Below are positions 34,736-46,700 of a stretch of 64,000 nucleotides of DNA, piece by piece. The position numbers were made by a program, and so were the translations under genes. The stretch comes from Amyelois transitella (lineage: Eukaryota; Arthropoda; Insecta; Lepidoptera; Pyralidae): assembly GCF_032362555.1 (NCBI RefSeq), contig NC_083523.1:4873501-4937500 (forward strand), read 5' to 3'. Under the pieces are notes generated by a model, which did no database searches, was not told the origin of the DNA, and was given only the letters and a program-made list of their open reading frames with translations. Position 1 is the stretch's first letter. Each line of letters starts with the position of its first letter.

Positions 34736-37700
34736 CTTAAAAGATGAAATAAAATTTATAATTAGACCTGCTTAAAACTGTATAAAAGTTAGTTCCGCCA
34801 TAGAAAACTAACTCAAAAATGTTACTTTTCAGAAAAAATATGTTTTAATATAATAACATCGTGTAATACTGTCTAGAAAGCAAAATAAGTGGAAAATATT
34901 ATCGGGTATCAGCGCAAACCCTACCACGTCATCTTACGAACGACCTATTTATTATGTGTCTATCTACAATGTGACGTCAATAAGTGATACCTTGTATCCA
35001 ATTTTGAAAATAAATCTATTCTATTCTAAAGAGCACTTAGACTGAAACGAGATATACATATAATGGTATGAATAGGTATTCCTACCTTCTCCGGTATATA
35101 CCGCTCCGGTATCAGTATCTTCTGCGGCGCGGCGAGCAGCTGGTCGATGGTGGAGTCGGCGAGGCGGCGCGGCGGCAGCGCCGAGCGCACCACGTCGGGC
35201 GCCGGCGCCGGCCCGCGCAGCGCCAGCTCCATGTCCGCGTCGTCCAGGGAACGACCCATTTTCTGAAGAAACGCAAAAAACTTGTGAATTGTTGTTCATG
35301 TTAGAACAGAGTTGAGTCACAGAACTTAGAAAGCGGCCAAATATTAATGGATTAAATTAACGTTATTTGTAAGGTACGTGGGATTTTTACAATATTCTTA
35401 AAAAAAGATTCTGATTCTGTATGGACAGAAAAGAGACTTAATAGTGAGTAAATAATGATGCGCTATTTGTTAGAGCTCCCGTGTTTCGATTTGTATAACC
35501 GAAAGCATTGGGAGGTGATGGAGTTTTATATTTTAATATCAAAAAATATCAAATAACAATATTTTATTAATCTCAATTTTTTCTAAACAGAATTCGAAAA
35601 ATATACAAATGCACTCGTAAAAAATTAAGTTTACTACTCACGTCTTGATTATATCCATCTTTTGGTATTTCATTCAATGTCTTGGCGCTAAGATGATGCG
35701 GCGCTGTATAATGCCTTCTCTTTTCCTTAGGAACTTGCCTTCTATGTAGAGATCCATTCTTCGGTTCTCCAGACATCTCTGTTATGATCTGTTTGGCCGC
35801 CTCACTCTTGAATATTGGTGATAATTCCATGTGAGATTTATTCAAACTTACAATGCTACTGGTCTTCGACAGAGGATCGTTGGTTAAAGTCCTAGAACTA
35901 TCTGTAGGGCTGTTCAGATATTGAGTAGAAATTGAAATGGTTCGATCATAACCAGACCTATCGTAACTCTTATGGTAACTGCTGCTTAGCGACGATATGT
36001 CTCGAGAGTAATCGTAATTAGATAGTGAAGGGCTTGATGGATATTTTGGACTAAGTTCCATGTTTTTATCACTAATGCGAGGGTAATTCGGAGGTTCTTG
36101 TGGTTTTTCATAGTATTCTTCGAATTTGCTGAAGTCGGTCCGAGGCACTGACGAAGCTCTGGTATAGTTTAGAGATTGAACTAGTTCTTCCTCTATGAAC
36201 TGATCGAGGTTGGCGGTAACTTTGTTGGAAGACCAATCAGACATTGGCTGTAGTGAGCGCTCCCTATCTCGTTGTCGCCTTTCACTCTCTCTTTTAACAA
36301 TCCTGACAGTTTTGATTTCTTGTTTTTCTACGTTCGATAAGTTAGCTGAAAAAAGAATAAACATACTTAGATAGTATTCAAATATACTCCTATAAAAAAT
36401 ATGTAAAATTACTTAAGTCATATTACAAAAAAAAATCGAATGAAGTCAAGCTATAGTACTAGAGAATGCACATAACAAGAAGGCACATAAATATTACAAA
36501 ATGTATTACCAAATCCTCCATTCTGTATGTCTTCACTTGACAACGGAGACGTCAAATCGGGCGCCGAGGGTCTCGTGTCCACATATAAAGGTGTCTCCAT
36601 GTTATTCGGCTCGTAGTGTCCTGGAGGCAGGAGCCCGTTGATCTCGTACTCGTAGTCGGCTTGACCGTGGTCGATCGTATGGCCAGTGTCGAGGTTAGTT
36701 TCTTGCCAGCATGATGTGGGGCGACGTTTACCTGAAATTTCCATTGTTTCTAAAAACTCTATAGAATGCTTGCATGTTCATTAGCTTTCCTGCTCTCCAG
36801 TGTCCTATAGCATATTTGTTGAATTGATAAATAAGAGCAAAATCAAATAAGAACTCGTCACTTTTTTACATTATTTTATAGATTTCATAGATATATACCA
36901 TTCAGAAATGAATCTTATTTCATTGCAATAAATCCACATTTCTTAAAATTAAAACTCTTCTTATTGTGTATCACTCTCCGCCTTTATGTTTTGAAGCTGG
37001 AATGCTACTTTATTAAAATAATGTATTTATCAAATTAAATTGAAACTCATTGAGTACCTGGCATAGAATCGTGGGTAGTCTGCAAAGCCTGTGACTGTTG
37101 TGTGAGGTGCCTCACAGCTCTGCTCAGCTCCTGTCGTTGTCGCTGCAGAGCCGAAACTAGCTGTTGAACTCTCGTTACCTCTGAAAATTGTATTGTCAAT
37201 TATTTTCGAACATTAATGGTGCAAATTTGTAGGAAAATTAGCTGTCTTGGCGTTCTCATAACAAAAACGTGTTTGGTAAATTGGAAAAGAAGTGATTGAT
37301 TTCATTGGTCATCTTTGCGTGTTCCCTCCATTTCTCAGTGGCATCGGGTTGCGACATCCCTCTTCCTTCGTCCCTTCCCGACATTACTATTTCCTCTCTT
37401 TCTCTCATCTCAGCATTTAGTTGCATCCTCCGTCACCAAGCTTCTGGCATAGGTACCGCTTTCCTACTTTTCTCTTTCCATTTCTTCCGGGCAACCATAA
37501 ATCATCTTTCGCGACATCAAGCCAGGATTTCTTTGACATAACTCTTATCTAGTGGTTCGTAGAAAACTGAAACCACCACGCGGAACAATTCGGTAACGAA
37601 TTCTTCTCAGGAGTTAACTTAAGGTGCTGGATAATTGGAAATGTTTCTATTGGTTCTTACCATCTTCAAGCATAGTAGTAGGATGTGCAGGCACGGCCGC

Positions 37701-40700
37701 GCGCCTCGCTTGTAGTGCGCGACGTAACTGCTGTAATTCCCGCTCCAAGCGAGCGTTGTCTGCCACCGTTTGTTCCAGTTTCTGGAGAATAGCGGACGAA
37801 ACACGTTTCATAACTAGTTTCAATAATCTACATATTACGTTCGTAATAATTCGATATGGATAGATTCATAATATGTACCTATAATTAATAAGTGTTTCTC
37901 ATTAATCCAAAATAAATTTATATTTTAAGGTTTTCCGTATCTTATAGGTAAAAACGGGACCGTATTACTAAGCTTCCCCTGTCCGTCTGTCTGTCATCAG
38001 GCTGTATCTCATAAACCATGATGGCTAGAATACGTTTTTCTATTTTTTTGCTCGAAACGTCTGTTACCGACGTTTAAGATTTTCACAAAATAATTACTTG
38101 TATAAAAGTGAAAGGAGGCTCCCATACAACAAACGTAATATCTTAGCATTTTTTCGGTTCATAAACAACATGAATATAAAAAATTAATATTGTAACAAAT
38201 GTGACGATTATACAGGTATTTTTATTTTATGTCTTATATTTTCATATTTTAATTACCTAAAATTCTTATTATAACTTTACTAATTCCACCAAAATATATA
38301 CTCATCTAGATATTTATCATGCATTGCGATAATTTTTTTATTTTTTACGATCCATCCACCACCAGAGAACTATTTTACAAATATTCAAATATTGTGCAAA
38401 ACATGCCTTGGTTTTTATGTTTAGGAAAAATCAATAAAACCGTTAATCAGAATCGATGTAAAAACGAAATATATAAAAAAAATAAGTGCATGTATAGACG
38501 AAAACCTTATAAACCTTAGAATTGTGTGCGAGCATGGCGTGCACACGCGCCAACTCCGCCTCGAGTCCGGCGCCCCCCACTCCCCCCACACTGCCTGCGC
38601 TTGCCATTACATTGCTTATACTGCCACGAGTTATATCTGCGCGAGGTACGCTGTGTAACTTGCCTCGAACACCTAGAACGTAAAGTACATCTTTTAAATC
38701 CAGCGACTCTTCAATCTTGTCTTTTATAATCTCCAAATATCACATAACTTACCGGTAAGCAAGGACTCTAGAGTATCTTTATCGGTCTTCAAACCCTGTA
38801 ATATGGCAGCTTCATCAGCCAATTCTTGTTCCAAAGCCCACAACTCGGCAACTCTTGATCTCGCAGCCTCTGTCTCCAAAGGTTTTCCGGCTGCAGCACT
38901 TTCAAGCCACCTTTAATTTTACGATGAATGTAGAACATAGGTATGATGAAAAAAAATATTGAAATTAAAACAAATAAGAAATTAACGTTAGCAAAATTAA
39001 TTTCTGTAATACGAATAAGACAGTCTAAAAAGTACTGATTAACTTTTTAGTCATTATTTAGTTTAATAAGAGTTTTTATTTACTGACCTCTGCTGTTCCA
39101 TCGCATGTTCCGCGAGGACCTTTTGCCTTAATCTCTGGTTCCTTTCTAGACGCTCTACAGTAGAACCGGGCCTGTTGTACAACGACCCCAATTTGACCAT
39201 ATTATCAACCAGTTGCACTAGTGGCTTACTCTTCTCATACTGATGTTCTAGCTCCATCAACTGCATCTTGAGTTGCTCCAACCGCTGCAAGCTCTCTTCA
39301 CGTTCTATAGCTTTTAACGAGCTGAGGGATTCCTAAAAGTTATAAGAGACATTCAAAATAACGTTTGGTTTTCCGGAATTTAAAAATCATTAACCGTAAT
39401 AAGACAATTTTATCTTGCAAATAAACAAGCATAACATTTATCCATAACAACATTTACCACCACCATCAACCAATTTTTCATAATCATACCTATTAAAAAT
39501 CGTTAAACATGCAATGAGTCAAAAACATAATGCACAAAATAAAATGTAAATAAACACCTCCGTGCTACTGATTTGTGCGCAGCAATGTTGTATAGCACGA
39601 TGCGTCGCCGCATGCCTGCGCCTCAACTGTATCAGTAGAAGTACCAATTCCTCGTGAGTGCGACCCAGAAGCTCTCCAGCAGTCGGAACTTCGCCCAACT
39701 GGTCAGACTGACCCGTTCGCTGATTTCTTTGCTAATAATACCAACAAACGCAACACAAATGTAAAGCTAAATGAAATAAAAACTACCAAACATATGTAAC
39801 AAAATGCAACTAGTGATCTTATACAAATCATAAACCAAAGAGATAAGATAAAGAAGAGGTTAATTTACCAAATCTTCAGTTTCTGTGTTTCTTCGAACCC
39901 TTGGACTGACAGCTCGAATAGGTTGTTGAGAAGCTCTAGATGGTGACCGAGTCATTGCCCAAACGTCTTCTGTTGCGCTGAGTGCATGTATCTAGAACAG
40001 AAATAAACATAGTTATAGATTGATCTTAGCAAGTAACGAGGTTACGAGATGTCTCAAAATTCCAAATGCCTTACATTTTGTTGAGAATTTGACATTTGTT
40101 GTGATCCGTAGTGATCATTATTTACTTTATCTTCGACCCATCTTACCCTAGGGCTAACGGCACGTACTGGTATATTGGCATCTCTGGTATTTCTTCCGAT
40201 AGACGTGTTACTTCCGAGAAAAGCCTTTTTTAATAGTACTTGCTGATTTGATGAAATATTATTTGAGCCTGAGTCCATGTGTGCGCCTGATATTGTCATA
40301 GAAGCTGTAAATTTTAGATAAGTATATTAAATATTTTCTAAATTTAAAATGCTCTAAACTATTTCTCTTTTAAATGGTAAAACATATGCAAATTCACATG
40401 TTAATATTCAAATCTAATAGTCGTTGCTATTTACAAACACGAAAAATATATTTAGCATGCTGTGCTGTGAGATATTGACGCCATGGTTGTTGTACCTTTT
40501 CTTGTTTATCAATTTAAGTGACTCTTAAAGTTGTAAGTAAGTAAATGCTTTATTGTTCACTAAAGGAGTACATTACGTTTATTTACATAAAACTAACAAA
40601 ATTATAAGATAATGACTTTGCTTTGCTTTATACCTTAAAAGTAATAGTAAAACTTACATATTGAACCGTACACGACCATACGAGTGTTAGAGGATACCTT

Positions 40701-43700
40701 CACTGCTTGCATTGTCAGTCCCGGTGTCCATAATACAAAGAGTGCTATTTGTACCCACACCTGCACCCCTTACGCACCCAGAACCTCTTTTCATTAGACC
40801 ACTCGACATCAAGTCCCATTGTCTTAGCTTTTCTCTATCTATCTCAAATTTCTTTTTGCTGTCAACAGCAGTGTTAGGATTACTACCTGTGAGCACTCGG
40901 GAATTACCAGACGATTCAACAGTTAATTGCTCATATACTCCTTCGTCTATTGCAGCCATATCAGGTTCATCATTCTCTGCTAAACTGACATAAACATCAT
41001 TATCATCAGTCTTTTCTTCTTCTTCCAGACAAGAACTTTGTAAATGTAAATTTTTTTCTCTCAATTTAATTTGATTCTGAATATCACAATTTACGTAAGT
41101 AACGTGCCGAGATATTTTATTGGAAAATCCCTTCCTCACGCGTTTTATACTATTCATACCATTTATATCACAATTTGTTCGATCTAATGGTGGAGATTCG
41201 ACTGTATCTAAATCATCCATTGAACGTGCATGTCTGTGAGATACTCTTCTCAAATTATCTCTCCATAAACTGTCTTCATCCCAATGTTTCTCTCCGTGAC
41301 ACAAAATGTTTTCATAAGCACCTACTTCGGCTTCGGCATCATAATACACCGTGTTTGATGAGGTTCCACTACAATGTGAAGACATACTTGCGTTGGACAT
41401 TTGAATAGATGATATATTTGTAGAGCATGGATTCACAATATTTGAATCTGAAGATGAATTTTCTGCATTATTATATGAATAATTTCTTTTGCAGCCAAGG
41501 CCAGACATTAAATTCATGGATTCGGGTATTTTAGAATTTCGACCGTCTGAAGATTCATAAATATTTTTCATATCGATTTCTGGATCTTTGTCAGCTGCAC
41601 TTAAAAATTCTACTGAAACACTTCTTGCTGACGCTCCTAATTCAAATGGTTGTTCAGAATTAAATATCTGGTTGTTGTGGATGGGATTATGTATATGTGT
41701 TATTTCGTTTTTTCTATGTACTGGTCCCCGACGGCGCTGATTATTTAATCGCCGATGAAGATTGGTGTTTTTTAAAAAGTGTGAGGTAGGCAAAACGTTT
41801 ATGTGTTCTTGTGATGACAAATCCGAGTAATAATATGGCGCACTATGTTCAGTAGAACTGTCTCTACTATGAAATCCCATAGAAGCGGAAGGGGCATTCG
41901 TTTCATTTCCTGATTTCAGTGCAAGTTTTTCGTGTTCAAATTGCTTAATTTTGTCTGATATATCTTTGTTCAAGTTTTTGCTTAATAATTGCTCTTCGTC
42001 GTAACCTTTTGTGTAATATGAAATTGGTGATTTAGGGATTCCGGCCGAACTTCCTGCGTGACTTGAAATTAAATGTTCTATATTTTGTTGGTGTTGATAT
42101 TCTTTATCGACATGAGCTTTGCTAGATCGACCTACAGGTGTGCTTGAACAACGGACGTGACTTATCACGTTTGGTGACTGGGTAGCTCTTACAATATTAT
42201 CTTTAAGAATCATACTATTTTCGGAAGAAGATATGTTAACATGTGATTCTTCGTTCACGTGGGACTCTCCAATTGGTTGAAGTTTATCTAAGTACCTATC
42301 TAAATCTACGTTAACGGTTGAATCATTATTTACACATAGCTTAGATTCAGATAATTCAAAAATAGAGTCATCTGATAGAGGTCTTCGCTTCAACAACATT
42401 TCTATATTTTGAAAACTACCCATTGAGTGCCTTAACTCTATTGCCATTTCGCTTTCGTTTAAACTTGCAACTTCAGATGATAAATTAGAAGGAGCCATTT
42501 CAAATTTGCTACTTATATCGGATTCTAATGATAATCTTGAGGAACCCCTATCAGCGTTGTAACTTCTTAATGAATCCGATTCAATACTGCTTGAATTATA
42601 ATGTTCAAGTGTGGCGTGACTTAATAACTTTGGTGACCCTCCATTTAATCTTTGCTTGTCATTTGGTAAACTAGCTCTACTGTTACGAACCTTCTCACCA
42701 CGAGTAAGTGTATCATGAATTGAAGTTCGACTGCCGTAAATCATTAGCGAAGTGGTTTTTCTTCGCCGTTTAGTTTGATTTTCACTAGTTAACATTTTTA
42801 GAATGGAATTATCTTGAGCTATGTCAGATTTATCTAACTTTTCCAAAACATATTTGGAAAGTGCTTCTTCGGATAATTCATCAAATGGTGGAGATGAACT
42901 CGGTACAGATGGCGGTGGAAGTATGTCACTGTCCGAACTATCTTTTCTAATCAATATATTTCGACTCCGATTTAAGTAATACGATGCTGGTCTAAACGTA
43001 TCAGAGATGCTGAAGCGATTAAACGCTGCATCAATTAGTGGATTATCTTCAGGGGCTTCATCGTCTGTTGAACTAGAACTTTCAGACTTTTTTGATGTTC
43101 TTTCTATTTTAGATACTCTTTTAACAGTATGCTCTTTGGTGTCTGCAAAATTAGATGCAGAATCAAATAAAACATTAATTTTAGGTTTTTCTTTGTCAGA
43201 TTTAATATCATCAATTAAATTAGTCAACTCCATGTATACTGGTTCTACTTTTCCACCATTAACGCAAACCACTTCATATGTTTGCATATCTTCTTCTTCG
43301 TTTCCTATATTCATTTCAACATAAGGATTATCTTCGTAACTAGTTGGCAAAGTGTTGTCAAACACGCTTAAATTTTTTAGTACCATTTGATGAGTAAGCT
43401 CAATAGTAGAATTTTTACGTGGGCTCATTGGTAAATAATGATCTTCTCCGCCAGATGCAACGGGTGGCGTATCAGGTTTACATTCAATATTAGACTGATT
43501 CATCTCTGAAGTTTCCTTTTGTTCTTCAACTGAAGATTTAATTTCAGCATTTTCACTATTTGTCACTGTATCTACTTCTGCATCAGATTCCATTAACACT
43601 TCATCTAAATCATTATCTGTATATTCTACTTGAGTTTCCGATTCGGCTTCACTTTCGTGTGTTTCATATCCAATTTCATCTGCTTCATTCACACTATGAG

Positions 43701-46700
43701 TCTCTTCTCTGTTTTCATCGTTTTTAATTTCCTGAGTGGGACTATTAGCTGGTTGTGAAAGTAACAATGAAACGCCAATGTTTTCATATGTGTTTTCAGA
43801 CACATTGCTCTTTTGTTCCTCTGTATTATTAGAGTTAATTTTAAGAATGTCTAGAATAGCAGTACAGGGTGCGTGCGGAGTTGCAAGAGGTAAAATGTTA
43901 GGACTTGTTAGATTCACTCTATCAGACCTTCCTGCCTGCTTATCTCTTGGGTTTTCCACATGAGTGCCCGATGTTTCCTCTGAGGTGCAAAATTGAAATC
44001 GATATTTTACTAAATATCTCAGAATCATAAATTAAAAATATCAATTTCTTTTTTGTAGTGAATTTGCCTTTTTCATTCGTTAGTACTTATGTATGTAAGA
44101 CAATTCATATGTTAGAAACGTGAAATAAAAAATTGGTATCATATATTCATTACATACTAAATATTTATAGATTTAGCCCTCCACCAATACTACACCATAT
44201 TGTCTTGTTAGTGGCACAATGTCCCCGCAGGCAGGAAGGTACCTTTCCGCAAAGCGAAGTCATTATAATGCTACTGCAGGACGGTTTCATGAAGGAATAT
44301 TGAAAGTTAAATAATATCACTGAACCATAAAAAATATATTTACTACTACTGGTAACATAAAGCCAGTAATTTTATTCTATTAGTATATGGATCAATTTAT
44401 TATTATTATTAGCATACGGTTTATATTTATCTTTAGTAATTTTACCAATCCTAAAGGGTGGTTCTATTATACTTCAAAGGTTACCGAATTCATAAATAAA
44501 TTAAATTGATTATAGATAATTGACAAATAATAGTTACACTTATTCATAAATATACGATGTAAGATACACGATGAACAGCTACATCACAATGTTTAATAAT
44601 AATACAGATCATCATGCATTTTTCACAAATATATAAAATAATAAAAAAATATGTCATGCCATCTTACATTTTATTTAAGAATCAAATATATTTAATAAAA
44701 TCAATTAATCTATAATATTAACATGCTTGTGGTTGTAATATAAATGTCAATAAAGTAGGAGGTCACATACCTTCATCATCAGAAGAGTAGCTGTTATACG
44801 TTGCGTTTGGGTAATTTTTAGATTTAAACTGGTCTGATTTCAATGATTGCCGGCTTTGGTTTAAAGACCGCGCTAGTGATATTGTAGCAGGCGTGCTTTT
44901 CCTTGTCAATGGTGATTGAAGCATTCTTTGTTTCCATTCAAGTAAGCGCTTCATTGACTCTTCTCTCTAAAATTAAAGTAAGACGTTTTAATCATAATTA
45001 GTATATTAAATAAGCTACATATCTGCCCAGATGTTTTCGCGGATGAACCATAGGTACTCGTATAATTTTTATAAATATTTTCTATTCGTGTACTGAATCG
45101 GATTGATTTAAGCTTACTGAAAAGATTTCCCTATGTGACCAATATAAATATTGAAATCTTGATTATTCTGTTTATTACACTAATTTCAAAATACTAAGTA
45201 CTTACCTGTTGTACTTTCTTGTCACCTTCCTTTTCAATTGATGTTGATGGTAATCTAGCACTTGCGGATCTCATAAATCCTTCAGATGATGGATCAAATC
45301 TACTCATATTTTCTTTCATAAAACTAACATTAGAACCATCGCTCATTACGCTTCCACTTCTGTTTAAAATTTCTTTTTGATTTTCTTTTTCTTTTAATGT
45401 CCAATTAGAATTCAAACCTTCTAAATCATATTTAGAATTACAACTAACAGTATCACGTGCTATTTTCTTCGGGGTGAATTCAGTCTCATAATTATTGTTT
45501 GCGATCTGAGAGTAAGGAGAATTAAGTTGCTTTTCTGCTAAACCACTTGCATACTTAGCCAACGGTATTTGAATATTTTTAGGGCCTAATGCTTGTTGGT
45601 GTAAATATTGAGCTGATTGTCTCATTTTCTCCGCATAACTTTCTTCTGAGTAGTATCTGTCAGAACTTGGATCGTAATAAGAATTGATATCAAGACTCGA
45701 TTTTGGTCGCTGTGGTTGTTTGGAATCGCCAGTAGTTCTCGCTGGCATTTTATTCGACATTTCTTTTTTTGATTCATACTCAAGAAAATCTGCACTATGA
45801 GGTCTTGGAATGGGCGGCTGAATACCGCTAGATTGCATCTTTTTTCTTCGCAGTACTGACGGACCACTGAAAGTCTTTTCTTGGTGCTGAAATTTAAACA
45901 TTGGTTAGAAGGAAAATATTAGGTATATATATGAAATTGGCGTTTTGTTGTACTGGCCACTTTAATCACAAATTTCTCCTGTTTGGTTAGGAATGCCAAA
46001 TTGAAATTTATAAAGCTAGTAACACATGTGTTTGTATTTTGTTAACCGTTATTTCATTCATACATTAATTTGTTTTTTTTTTTCATTAGATTTTTTTGTT
46101 TGCATCACTTAGTTTACAAACTGGAAAACTTTAAATATCGCGTTATTTACGAGTACGAGTTTCACCGTGGCATCAATGCTGCGGAAACGGCTCGAAGGGT
46201 TAATGATGTGTAAGGCGGTCATGTCGCAAAAGAAAATACAGTGCGTTTTTGGTTCCAACGTTGTCGTTGTGGAAATTTCGACCTGCAGAACAAGACCCGT
46301 GGCCGGCCGGAGACCCGGAGTGGATAATAAAGAATTGAAGGCTATTGTGGAAGCAGATCCATCGCAAACTACCTCCGAGTTAGCATCAGGCTTCGATAAT
46401 AGTGATAAAACTATTTTAATCCAATGAAGCAATTGGGAAGATTAAGAAACTTGAAAGATGGCTGTTGGTTTTTGCTTGAAACCTCACGAATTGTGTGAAG
46501 CAAACCGGCAAACGCGTGTTAATAAACCGGCACAATAATGAAGGGTTTTTAAATCAAATCATTATCTGCCTGGACTTTCCTCCAACAGATTATCATTTTT
46601 TGAAATTTTGATAACTTCTACCAAAGGAAAAAATCAACTCCGATATGTTGGGTAGTCCAAACCGCCTTCAAAGATATTGACGGACGGGAGTCCGAATGGT

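Noticed and set aside
35021..35320. Arg/Ala-rich frames on both strands around 35.1 kb
   Set aside because: Low-stop frames arise from the GC-rich PLEKHA-like exon 35086-35262; only the frame that joins its neighbours in phase is real.
40640..40690. Extra small exon ending at the GTAAGT near 40656
   Set aside because: No AG acceptor exists between the giant exon end and this GTAAGT, so it cannot be a separate exon.
43007..43324. 105-codon plus-strand frame
   Set aside because: Antisense of the acidic Ser-rich giant exon; Ser/Leu composition is a by-product of the complementary strand.
46167..46427. 86-codon plus-strand frame starting MASMLRKRLEGL
   Set aside because: It is a mixture of frames across the decayed mariner transposase, with the real words in another frame at its start.
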